A stretch of 64,000 bases of DNA from Paeniglutamicibacter antarcticus_C (GTDB taxonomy: Bacteria > Actinomycetota > Actinomycetes > Actinomycetales > Micrococcaceae). The notes below the pieces were generated by a model. It did no database searches. It saw only the letters and a list, made by a program, of their open reading frames with translations, and was not told the origin of the DNA. Below are positions 34,440 to 42,404 of this stretch, in pieces. The position numbers and the translations under genes are program-made. Every line of letters begins with the position of its first letter. Within the stretch, counting starts at the first letter, position 1. The DNA lies in NCBI RefSeq assembly GCF_039544305.1, contig NZ_BAABLK010000036.1:55445-119444 (forward strand), written 5' to 3'.

Positions 34440-35237
34440 TTAGAGCACGGAAGCCAGGAAGGCCCGGGTGCGTTCGTGCTGCGGCTTGCCAATGACTTCG
34501 GCGGCTGGTCCTTGCTCCACGACGTGGCCGTCGTCCATGAAGACCACGCGGTCAGCGACATCCCGGGCGAAGTTCATTTCGTGGGTCACCACGATCATGG
34601 TCATGCCGGTGGCGGCAAGGTCCTTCATGACTTTCAGGACCTCACCGACCAGTTCGGGGTCAAGTGCACTGGTCGGCTCGTCAAAGAGCATCACCTTGGG
34701 TTTCATGCATAGTGCCCGGGCGATCGCGACGCGTTGCTGCTGGCCGCCCGAGAGCTGGCGCGGATAGGCCTTGGCCTTGTCGGCCAACCCCACCGATTCC
34801 AGCAGCGCCAGTGCACGCGCGGTGGCCGTTGAACGTTTTTCCCGCAATACCAGACGTGGGGCCTCGATCAGGTTTTCCAGCACGTTCATGTGCGGAAAGA
34901 GGTTGAAATGCTGGAACACCATGCCGATTTCGACGCGGCTTCTGCAGATGCGGGCGTGCGACTGCTCGTGCAGCTTGCTGCCCTTGAGGTCATAGCCCAT
35001 CACTGATCCGTCGACCCACATCCGCCCGGCGTCAATGGTTTCCAGGTGGTTGATGCAGCGCAGCAGCGTCGACTTGCCCGATCCCGATGGGCCGATCAAG
35101 CACACCACTTCCCCGCTGGTGACGTGCAGGTCAATCCCCTTGAGGACCTCAAGACGTCCGTAGCTCTTGCGGATCGAATCGGCCTTGATCATCGTGTCAA
35201 GGTTGGTGGCCGTGGTGCCCATGGTTGGCGCACTCAT
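34440..35237 (-). CDS. Polar amino-acid ABC transporter ATPase (GlnQ-like)
   Basis: A 265-residue ABC ATPase with Walker A GPSGSGKSTLL, Q-loop MVFQHFNLFPHM, signature LSGGQQQR, Walker B VMLFDEPTSALDPE and switch His in VTHEMNFA. The closeness to GlnQ/HisP and the company of a PAAT permease and binding protein show an amino-acid-type importer. Its start overlaps the permease stop as ATGA. The operon context suggests the cargo is the substrate of the Rieske oxygenase and deacylase. Confidence 0.93.
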   Translation of the reverse strand: MSAPTMGTTATNLDTMIKADSIRKSYGRLEVLKGIDLHVTSGEVVCLIGPSGSGKSTLLRCINHLETIDAGRMWVDGSVMGYDLKGSKLHEQSHARICRSRVEIGMVFQHFNLFPHMNVLENLIEAPRLVLREKRSTATARALALLESVGLADKAKAYPRQLSGGQQQRVAIARALCMKPKVMLFDEPTSALDPELVGEVLKVMKDLAATGMTMIVVTHEMNFARDVADRVVFMDDGHVVEQGPAAEVIGKPQHERTRAFLASVL

Positions 35238-36169
35238 TTTTTGGCTCCCTTGGTGGTCAATGGGTCATGGACCCGCACGAAGCGCCTGAGTTGTTGCCAC
35301 GGTGTCAGCGGCAGGCTCCGTTGCCCGCCCTTGGCGTAGTGGCGCTCGAGATAGTACTGCCCGACGCTCAGGACGGAGGTGACGACGATGTACCAGATGC
35401 TGGCGACCATCAGCAGCGGGATCGTTTCAAAGCTCCTGGCATAGATGACCTGTGCCGAGTACAGCAGCTCGGGCACCGAGATGACCGAGACCAATGCCGT
35501 GGTCTTGAGCATCCCGATGGTCTCGTTGCCCGTGGGCGGAATGATCACGCGCATGGCCTGCGGCAGGATGATCCGCCGCATGGTCTGCAGGCGGTTGATG
35601 CCCAATGCCCCGGCGGCCTCGGACTGCCCATGTTCCACGGAGAGGATGCCGGCCCTCACGATCTCTGACATGTAGGCCGCCTGGTTCAAGCCCAGGCCCA
35701 GGATGGCGGCGAGCATCGGTGTGATGATTTCGTTCGCGTCCAAGTCCACCCCGGGTATCCCGAAGGTAATGGAGGGGTAGAGCGCGGCAAGGTTGTACCA
35801 AAACAGCAGCTGGACCAACACCGGGGTGCCGCGGAAGAAGCTCACGTAGGCAAACGAGGCGGTGCGCACCACCGGGTTGGCCGAAATCCGCATCACGGCC
35901 AGAACCACTCCCAGCACGATGCCGATCAGCATGCAGATGGCGGTCAATTCCAGGGTGATTCCTATGCCTCGCACAATGGATGCGTCGCGGATGTACATCC
36001 CGACGGTCCCCCACCCGAAATTCGGGTTTGAGACCACCGAGCGCAGTAGCAGCAGGCCAAGGAGAACAATGACGGCGGCGGAAATCCAGCGCCATGGGTG
36101 CCTTGCCTTGACGATGCTGTAGGCATCGGCAGGCAAATGCGTGTTTGTGGGTTTGGCAGTGATGGTCAT
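35234..36169 (-). CDS. Polar amino-acid ABC transporter permease
   Basis: A 311-residue permease of the PAAT/HisM class with about five to six helices. The core is FFRGTPVLVQLLFWYN, LGLNQAAYMSEIVRAGILSVEHGQSEAAGALGI (the EAA-type loop) and RRIILPQAMRVIIPPTGNE. An extra N-terminal helix at about 30-48 extends it beyond the usual 220-residue minimum. It forms the membrane part of the importer with the adjacent ATPase. Confidence 0.92.
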   Translation of the reverse strand: MTITAKPTNTHLPADAYSIVKARHPWRWISAAVIVLLGLLLLRSVVSNPNFGWGTVGMYIRDASIVRGIGITLELTAICMLIGIVLGVVLAVMRISANPVVRTASFAYVSFFRGTPVLVQLLFWYNLAALYPSITFGIPGVDLDANEIITPMLAAILGLGLNQAAYMSEIVRAGILSVEHGQSEAAGALGINRLQTMRRIILPQAMRVIIPPTGNETIGMLKTTALVSVISVPELLYSAQVIYARSFETIPLLMVASIWYIVVTSVLSVGQYYLERHYAKGGQRSLPLTPWQQLRRFVRVHDPLTTKGAKK

Positions 36170-36185
36170 TTCCAGAGCACCCGCA

Positions 36186-37118
36186 CTACTTCAGCACGAC
36201 GTCGGCGGGGGTGATGACGGTGCTCTCGGGAAGTTCCCACTTGGTGTTCATTTCACCGTACGCCGGGGATTCGAGAATTGCCTTGGTCGCGGCCTGGATG
36301 GCTGGCAGCAAGTCGCTGCCCTTGCCCAGCGCCGTTGCTGTCAGCACGGGCTCGTAGTCGGGGCCCTCGGCGAGTTCGAACTTTCCGCCTGCCAGTGTGC
36401 CCTGGTAGGCCAGGGACACCGAGTCCGCCATGACACCTTGGACACGACCGGAGGTCAGGGCAAGGTTGGCGTCGTTTTGCGTGGGGAAGAGCTGCATGTC
36501 AATGGCCTTCTTCCCGCCATCGGTGCAGGTCTTGGAGAAGGCCGGCAGGATTTCCTGTGACTGGGTCGACCCCTTTTGGGCTGCGATCTTCTTGCCGCAC
36601 AGGGCGTCCGGATCCACGCCCAGTGCGTCGGGGTTTCCCGGTGCCACGGCCAGGCCGCTGCCGCCTTGGAGGTAGGGGACGAAGTCAACGGCCTGGCGGC
36701 GTTCGTCGGTCACGCTGAAAGTGGACATGCCCAAGTCGTACTTTCCGGATTTCAGGCCGGGAAGGATGGTGTCGAAGGTCGCCGGCACATGCTTGACTTC
36801 CAGGCCCAATACGGCGCCGATGGCATCACCCATGTCGATGTCCCATCCGATCAAGGTCTTGTTGTCCGTGTCGTAGTACTCGAACGGCGGGTATGTCGGA
36901 TCCGAGGCAATGCTCAGCGACCCCTTGTCGCGCAGGTCGGCCGGAAGTAAGGCGCGGGCCTCCTCGTTAACGCCCAGTGCTGCCGATGCCCCGGCGTTCC
37001 CACCTCCGGATTGCGGGCCTTGGGAGGTTCCTGCCTCGGAGGCGTTGGTGCAGCCGGTGGCGGAAAGGGCGAGGATCATGCCGCCCGCGAACAGCAGTGC
37101 AGCGTTTTTCTTCAACAT
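36186..37118 (-). CDS. Amino-acid ABC transporter substrate-binding lipoprotein
   Basis: A 310-residue periplasmic-binding-type protein (SBP_bac_3). The signal MLKKNAALLFAGGMILALSATGC gives a lipidated Cys, and the mature domain has LSIASDPTYPPFEYYDTDNKTLIGWDIDMGDAIG, the classic opening of this family, and later YDLGMSTFSVTDERRQAVDFVPY. A GAAGGAACG site precedes the ATG at 37118; longer in-frame starts are not supported. It should bind a polar, amino-acid-like ligand for the adjacent importer. Confidence 0.92.
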   Translation of the reverse strand: MLKKNAALLFAGGMILALSATGCTNASEAGTSQGPQSGGGNAGASAALGVNEEARALLPADLRDKGSLSIASDPTYPPFEYYDTDNKTLIGWDIDMGDAIGAVLGLEVKHVPATFDTILPGLKSGKYDLGMSTFSVTDERRQAVDFVPYLQGGSGLAVAPGNPDALGVDPDALCGKKIAAQKGSTQSQEILPAFSKTCTDGGKKAIDMQLFPTQNDANLALTSGRVQGVMADSVSLAYQGTLAGGKFELAEGPDYEPVLTATALGKGSDLLPAIQAATKAILESPAYGEMNTKWELPESTVITPADVVLK

Positions 37119-37173
37119 GGCGAGTCGTTCCTTCGTGGGTTTCCGGGCGGGATTGGTATGGGAGCAGTGGAAC

Positions 37174-38211
37174 TCATGAAACTGTCGTGATATCGAGAAA
37201 CGGTGCGATGTGCACCAGATGGGTACCGGCGGTGACAAGGGTGGGACGGCGCAGTATCGCGACCACCCCGTCAATGCCGGCCGTGTAGCTGCGTGGCTCT
37301 CTGTCGAGTTCCTCGATGAAGTGCACCCGTGCCACCGGTTGCCCGGCACGCACCTCATCCCCCAGGGAGACCAGCGGTTCGAAAAGCCCGGCAACCAGCG
37401 ATGTCACCGGGGAATCGGGGATGAGTTCCAGCCATTGCGGTTCGGCGCATTCGGCCGAAGGCAGCGGGGTTTCCGCCAGAACCCCCAGCATGCCCAGCAT
37501 CCGGTGCATGCCCTGGCGAAGGGTTTCCAGCGCGAAGCGGTCCACCGTTCCGGCCCCCGGAAGCTCGGTGGATATCGTGGTGATTCCGGCCCGGTCACCG
37601 GCGCTTGAGAGCGAACCGGGTTCCAGCAGCGGAGCGACCACCATGGCATAGGGAAGCCCCAGCGTCCGCGCCGCCCGCAGCTTCCGCGCCCACAGCTCCT
37701 GGTCCGGTCCACGGTAGATGAAGGTGCAGGGCAGGTAGGTCGAGTTCGAACCGCCCGAGTGCAGGTCGATGACAAAGTCCGCGCGCGGCAACAGCTGCCC
37801 CGAGATCAACGCGGCGACCTGTTCGGTGGCACCGCCGGAGGCGTTGCCCGGGTAGCTGCGGTTCAGGTTTCCCGCATCGATCGGTGATACCCGCCCGGCC
37901 CCGCGCACCGCTGCAGTGTTCGCCGCCGGGACGATGATCACCGTGCCCGAAAGCTGCTCCGGTTCCAGGGCGCGGATCAGTTCGTGGGCCAGGATCTGGC
38001 CCTCGTACTCGTCGCCATGGGTCCCCGCGACTACCAGGACGACCGGTCCCGGCCCGGAGGAGATGACCGAGACGGGCATCGGGATGATCGACCCGTCGTG
38101 CACGTTGTCCGAGTGCACCACGTGCCCGTAGCCCAGCTGTTTTCCGGTGGCGGAGAAGTCGATGCCGCTGAACATGCCCGGGCGCGGATCATGCTTCGTG
38201 GAGGCGCTCAC
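37174..38211 (-). CDS. Succinylglutamate desuccinylase/aspartoacylase family hydrolase
   Basis: A 345-residue zinc deacylase of the AstE/AspA (M14-like) family. The zinc site is visible as GTHGDEYEG (His and Glu) and VIDLHSGG (second His); NLNRSYPG is the substrate-binding Arg loop. The C-terminal domain ends in a small beta barrel typical of the DoeB-like branch, which removes acetyl groups from diamino acids in ectoine breakdown. The start GTG at 38211 overlaps the upstream stop as GTGA. No other ectoine-degradation genes are near, so the true acylated substrate is open. Confidence 0.88.
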   Translation of the reverse strand: MSASTKHDPRPGMFSGIDFSATGKQLGYGHVVHSDNVHDGSIIPMPVSVISSGPGPVVLVVAGTHGDEYEGQILAHELIRALEPEQLSGTVIIVPAANTAAVRGAGRVSPIDAGNLNRSYPGNASGGATEQVAALISGQLLPRADFVIDLHSGGSNSTYLPCTFIYRGPDQELWARKLRAARTLGLPYAMVVAPLLEPGSLSSAGDRAGITTISTELPGAGTVDRFALETLRQGMHRMLGMLGVLAETPLPSAECAEPQWLELIPDSPVTSLVAGLFEPLVSLGDEVRAGQPVARVHFIEELDREPRSYTAGIDGVVAILRRPTLVTAGTHLVHIAPFLDITTVS

Positions 38212-38657
38212 GGAACCCACCTCAGTGCGGCTGCCCTCCGTGGTGCCAGCATGGTGACCGAGGCCCGGGCGTCGGCTCCCGCCAGCGAAATCCGCAGCCT
38301 CTCGTCATCCTCGCCCTCGACGATGAAGACGTCCCCCGGGTGCAGCCAACGTTCCCAAGGTCCATCGGCGGCAGCCACAAGCATCTGGCCGTTGAGTGCC
38401 GTCAACACCATCTGGTGCCCCGAGGCGCGTTCGATGATTCCCGTGTGGCTATCGGTATACACCGTGGTTTCAACCCCGATGTACTCGGGATCCGCCTCGA
38501 TGAGCACCTCGGAACCCGACGGGTTCTCGGATAACCGCGCGGTCCATCGCCACGGGTCCCCGCGCTCGTCGGTGTCCGGGCAGGCCGCCAAGGTGCGCAG
38601 TCCCCCGGAGTGGTCCCAGTACTCGTCCAGCGAGTCAGCACGTACCAATAGCCACAT
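38208..38657 (-). CDS. Small beta-rich protein, possibly HutD/Ves-like cupin
   Basis: A 149-residue protein without signal or membrane segment. The predicted strand-rich pattern and the features RWTARLSENPSGSEVL near the N-terminal third and LHPGDVFIVEGEDDERLRISL near the C-terminus recall the HutD/Ves two-cupin family found in amino-acid catabolic operons. The similarity is weak and I hold it as tentative. It lies between the Rieske oxygenase (6 nt upstream) and the deacylase (4-bp overlap), so it belongs to the operon. Confidence 0.55.
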   Translation of the reverse strand: MWLLVRADSLDEYWDHSGGLRTLAACPDTDERGDPWRWTARLSENPSGSEVLIEADPEYIGVETTVYTDSHTGIIERASGHQMVLTALNGQMLVAAADGPWERWLHPGDVFIVEGEDDERLRISLAGADARASVTMLAPRRAAALRWVP

Positions 38658-38663
38658 GGCGCC

Positions 38664-39710
38664 CTACGCCTTCCCGCTGGTGACCGGTTGAGAAGCGGAG
38701 GCTGCGGCCGCCTGTTCACGCTTGATCATCGTGGCCAGGATCCGCCGGGCCTTGGCCACGCCGCCGTCCTGGGCGATCAGTACGTCGTGTTCACCGGCGG
38801 GCCTGGACTGCATTCCGATTTCCTGGGCGTCCAAGGCATCGGCGTCCTCGCGAAGGACCGTTTCCAGTCCGACCCGCAGGTCCTCGGTGGCTTGGGCGTC
38901 ATCGACTGCGAAGTTGCGGCTGAAGGCGTAGTAGTACCAAGAATTGTGGGCGTCGATGGGGGTGATGCCGTTGAGAACCTTGATCAGGTAGCCCTCGGCA
39001 CGGGGCTTGCCCTCACCGGTGATCCCGGAGTGCAGCACGTGCAGGTTCGGGACAAAGAACTCGGTGCAGTGGAATCGGTCAAAAAGGCCGCGGGCGTCCA
39101 TGGTGTCGGCATAGAGTGGCGGGGCTTCGACCGAGGGCATCAACCTATCGACGCTGACCACCGATCCCTCGACTTCCACGGTGATGCCGTGTTCGTAGAT
39201 GTAGTCATCTCCCACGGTGGTTTGGTGCAGGAACGATTCGTGGGTCAAATCCAGGAGGTTGTCATGGATCAACTCGGCGCGGCAGGCGAAGGGGACTGAG
39301 TGGGTCACGGTGGCCCACTCGGGGTCATTCATCCAGTGGGTGTCCGGTACGTCCGCGGGGTTGGCCATCTCCGGGTCGCCCATCCAGGCCCAGATCCAGC
39401 CGTCCTTTTCCACCAGCGGGTATTTGCGTACCTTGGCACGTTCGGGAATGGTGCTTTGCGCCGGCACCCGGGTGCACATGCCATCTTCACCATAGGCAAA
39501 GCCGTGGTAACCGCATTCGATGGAATCCCCGAGCGTACGCCCCTTCGAGAGCGGGAAGGCGCGGTGCGCACAGCGATCGGCAAGTGCCACGGCGGTCCCG
39601 TTCTGGGTACGGAAAAGCACCAGGGGCTGTTCGCAGATCACCCGGCGGACAGGCTTGCGGTTGACCTCGCTGCTCCACGCCGCCACGTACCAGGTGTTCA
39701 AGACATACAT
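38664..39710 (-). CDS. Rieske [2Fe-2S] mononuclear iron oxygenase (VanA-like)
   Basis: A 348-residue terminal oxygenase. The Rieske site is Cys47-x-His49 and Cys66-x2-His69 (CAHRAFP, then ECGYHGF). The catalytic domain has the iron motif in DNLLDLTHESFLH with two histidines and a later Asp region (ILHSG, then the Asp-rich stretch). The single-subunit architecture matches the VanA/PDO demethylase or monooxygenase class rather than alpha-beta dioxygenases. It is the first gene of the operon behind a GntR-type operator, and the reductase is the last gene. Substrate unknown; the amino-acid importer and deacylase suggest a small N-substituted or acylated compound. Confidence 0.93.
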   Translation of the reverse strand: MYVLNTWYVAAWSSEVNRKPVRRVICEQPLVLFRTQNGTAVALADRCAHRAFPLSKGRTLGDSIECGYHGFAYGEDGMCTRVPAQSTIPERAKVRKYPLVEKDGWIWAWMGDPEMANPADVPDTHWMNDPEWATVTHSVPFACRAELIHDNLLDLTHESFLHQTTVGDDYIYEHGITVEVEGSVVSVDRLMPSVEAPPLYADTMDARGLFDRFHCTEFFVPNLHVLHSGITGEGKPRAEGYLIKVLNGITPIDAHNSWYYYAFSRNFAVDDAQATEDLRVGLETVLREDADALDAQEIGMQSRPAGEHDVLIAQDGGVAKARRILATMIKREQAAAASASQPVTSGKA

Positions 39711-39747
39711 GTTTCTTCCTTCGTCGTTCCGTATCCGGTTCTAGATT

Positions 39748-39771
39748 GTATTCACCGTATACAGTGGATAC
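39748..39771. promoter_or_regulatory. GntR-type palindromic operator
   Basis: A 24-bp near-perfect palindrome centred on GTATAC has arms GTATTCACC and AGTGGATAC that differ from full symmetry by single positions. It lies between the divergent Rieske operon and the GntR/FCD regulator gene, about 38 nt upstream of the oxygenase start. The adjacent regulator is the natural candidate to bind it. Confidence 0.65.
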
Positions 39772-39877
39772 GAAAGCGTCAAGGATTATTTGTGACTCAC
39801 GCCACGGGCTTTGATGGCACCGTGCCGACCCGGGCTAGACTGCTGGCACGGGCGGGATCTGGAACTCAGGGGGAAAC

Positions 39878-40540
39878 ATGGCTACGGGAGTCTACGACGC
39901 ACGGCCGCTGGCGGTGCGGGTCCACGAACAAATCGCTTCCGAGATCGTCGACGGCACCCTGAAGCCAGGCACCTCGCTGGTCCAGGAACAGGTTGCCGCC
40001 CAATACGGGGTTTCACGCACTCCCGTGCGGGACGCACTGGCCCAAGTGGCCATGGAAGGGCTGGCCACGCTCGTGCCCGGCAGCGGCTACGTCGTCAACG
40101 ACCTCACCTCCCAGGACATACATGACGTCTTCGAGGTGAGACATGCCTTGGAACAGCTGGCGATCCAACAAGCACTGGGGTGCCACACCCCGACCCAAAT
40201 GGTCCAGCTGCGCGCTCTCATCGACGAGTTCGAGACGTTGGATGCCGCGGACGCCGAAGAGCAATTCCGGCTGGGCAAGGCATTCCACCTCAAGCTCATA
40301 GAGCCATGCCCCAACCAGTACCTTCGTGAGACCCTGAACAGCATCTGGGAACATCCGATCCAGCGGCGGATCACGCGCGCCTACGCGTTGGGAGCCGAGC
40401 ACCAAGCCTCCATCGCGAGCCAGCACCGCGAAATCCTGCAGGCCTTGCCACTCGGTGAGCTCGAGACGATCACCCGGGTGCTGGGTCGCTGCCACGACCC
40501 CGGCGACATCGACACACACAGCCTGCCCTCGCGCAGCTAA
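39878..40540 (+). CDS. GntR-family transcriptional regulator, FadR/FCD subgroup
   Basis: A 220-residue regulator with an N-terminal winged helix (about 8-75: LAVRVHEQIASEIVDGTLKPGTSL, VSRTPVRDALAQVAMEGL) and a C-terminal all-helical FCD ligand domain (about 85-205) with likely metal or ligand histidines in FHLKLIE and ASQHREI. The ATG has CAGGGGG upstream. Divergent placement and the palindrome between the genes indicate control of the Rieske-transport operon, probably as a repressor released by the substrate. Confidence 0.92.
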   Translation: MATGVYDARPLAVRVHEQIASEIVDGTLKPGTSLVQEQVAAQYGVSRTPVRDALAQVAMEGLATLVPGSGYVVNDLTSQDIHDVFEVRHALEQLAIQQALGCHTPTQMVQLRALIDEFETLDAADAEEQFRLGKAFHLKLIEPCPNQYLRETLNSIWEHPIQRRITRAYALGAEHQASIASQHREILQALPLGELETITRVLGRCHDPGDIDTHSLPSRS

Positions 40541-40641
40541 GCCCGGGGCCTCGGGCCACCTCGGCGGGCCCCTTTGCGGTTCGCAAAACACCCACCGGGC
40601 AACGGCCCCGACAAACACGCCCCCGGCGGTGCCCCTAGAAA

Positions 40642-42288
40642 CTACTGCCCCAATCCGCGCCACAGCATGGCAACGTGCAAGGAGGTTCGCGACTCGGCAT
40701 CGTCCAAGCTGACCCCGAGCTTGTCCTCGAGCTTTTCCAACCGGGCGTAGAGCGCAGGTCGGCTGAGGAAACCGGTGCGTGCCAGTGCCGATTTGTTCCC
40801 GCCGTGTTTCAGGTACAGGCCAAGCAGCTCCAGTGCGGGCTCATCGGGGGGATCAAGGATGCCTGCCAGCTCAGCCTCGGCAAACGACTTCAATCGTCCG
40901 TCTTGGTGCATGAGCGCGAGCAGTCCGCGCAGACGCACATCGGCGAAGCGGTAAAAGGGACGCGACCGGGTCTCGAAGGTCGCCACGGTTTCGGCAACCT
41001 GGATCGCATCCTCCAATCCGTGCGCCGCTTCCTTTACGCTGCCCCTGCCTCGTCCGACGCCCACCGACCAGTCAAGTCGCGGCTGGTTGAGTGCAAGGTT
41101 CCGGCAGATCCTCTCCAACAGCGGCTCCTCAAGTTGCTTGGCACCCACGCCCAGGACCATGCCGATGCGTCCGCTCTGCAGGCTCGCGGCCAACGCCGTG
41201 GATCTGGAAGACTCCACCACGGCATTGAGCGCATCCAGCAGCGCCCGTTCGCGCAGCTGCACTCCCATGGGCGTTTGTCCCGGGTCGTCATCAAGGCGGA
41301 ACACCAACGGGACGTAGTGCGGGGATTGGGCCAGTCCCAATGCTCCTGCACGGTCGATGACCTCCTGCGCAACGAGCGCGTGGGGTTGCCGCAGCTCGTG
41401 CAGCAGACCGGCCCGAGCCTGGTGCAGCAGCTCACGCTGGTCGCGCCCGGCCAGGCGGGCAATGGACAGTGTTTGCCCGGCCCGTTCCAGAACCATGGCA
41501 GCATCCTGGTCATTGCCCAGTTCACCGGGGACCACCAACCGTCCCCAGCGTTGGCCCTGTATTCCCACGGGGGTCTGCAGCCAGTTCTCCTCGCCCATTC
41601 CCCGCCCAGTTTTTTCCAGGTACCCCACCCGGCGCGAGCGTTCCGGCCAGCGCTCCAGCAACCCGGGAACCGGCTGCGGCCCAGGATTGAACCCCAGCAC
41701 CAGATGGGCCACGTCTTCCAGAATGACGGGAGCACCGATGAGCTCGGCAGCCCGCCCGACGATCCCTTCTTCGGTGGCATTGCGCAGGCTCAGCGCCGTG
41801 AATACCTCATGGATCATTCGCGAGCGTTCCAAGGCGGCAAGCTGGTCCGAGACCAGCATGCGGTGCACCACTTCGGTAATCTCCACGAACCTGACACGCC
41901 GCCTCAACAGGATGACGGGGAAGTTGTTCCCCTGGGCTACGTGCCGCAATGCCTCGATGGTTTGGTCTTGCTCGTGGTTGGCCGAGGCCACCAGCTCGAC
42001 GATGATCCCTGAGGCCTTGGCCCCCCTCACCTGTTTGATGAAGTCGGCGACCCCCTGCCCGGTCGGCCCGAAAGTCATCCCGGTGCTCAGCACCAATTCC
42101 CCGCCGGCGAGCAGTCCGGCCAGCGCCGGGGTCTCCGCAACGTGGACCCAACGCACGGCGTTTTCCAGCAACTCCGCACCTCCGAGCACCTCGGGCTCCC
42201 CGGCGGCAACCGCCGGCAGCTCAAGGATCCTGGCGATGCTCAAGATCCCGGCAACGATGGGCTGGTGTTGGCTGGTCGCATCATTCAT
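40642..42288 (-). CDS. PucR-family transcriptional regulator
   Basis: A 548-residue regulator of the PucR class. The N-terminal PucR domain (about 12-140: ILELPAVAAGEPEVLGG, VRWVHVAETPALAGLLAGGELVLSTG) is followed by a GGDEF-like central domain (about 290-400) and a C-terminal PucR helix-turn-helix (about 490-545: YLKHGGNKSALARTGFLSRPALYARLEKLEDKLG). Members activate purine, GABA, or omega-amino-acid catabolic genes. The ATG at 42288 has no visible ribosome site and may start a leaderless transcript. It is divergent from mmsA and the aminotransferase, which are its probable targets. Confidence 0.9.
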   Translation of the reverse strand: MNDATSQHQPIVAGILSIARILELPAVAAGEPEVLGGAELLENAVRWVHVAETPALAGLLAGGELVLSTGMTFGPTGQGVADFIKQVRGAKASGIIVELVASANHEQDQTIEALRHVAQGNNFPVILLRRRVRFVEITEVVHRMLVSDQLAALERSRMIHEVFTALSLRNATEEGIVGRAAELIGAPVILEDVAHLVLGFNPGPQPVPGLLERWPERSRRVGYLEKTGRGMGEENWLQTPVGIQGQRWGRLVVPGELGNDQDAAMVLERAGQTLSIARLAGRDQRELLHQARAGLLHELRQPHALVAQEVIDRAGALGLAQSPHYVPLVFRLDDDPGQTPMGVQLRERALLDALNAVVESSRSTALAASLQSGRIGMVLGVGAKQLEEPLLERICRNLALNQPRLDWSVGVGRGRGSVKEAAHGLEDAIQVAETVATFETRSRPFYRFADVRLRGLLALMHQDGRLKSFAEAELAGILDPPDEPALELLGLYLKHGGNKSALARTGFLSRPALYARLEKLEDKLGVSLDDAESRTSLHVAMLWRGLGQ

Positions 42289-42404
42289 AAACAAAGTGTA
42301 TCGATTTCGCCGCAATGCATTACATACTGTCTCTTTGCACGGCTCATTGACGGGGCCACAATGGATCCAACAGCTCATTTGTCCCTCGGAAGGAACAGCA
42401 CACC

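Noticed and set aside
37174..38211. Ectoine degradation (DoeB) as the function of the deacylase operon
   Set aside because: No ectoine hydrolase, DoeA, EutABC or ectoine-type transporter is present; only the deacylase family matches.
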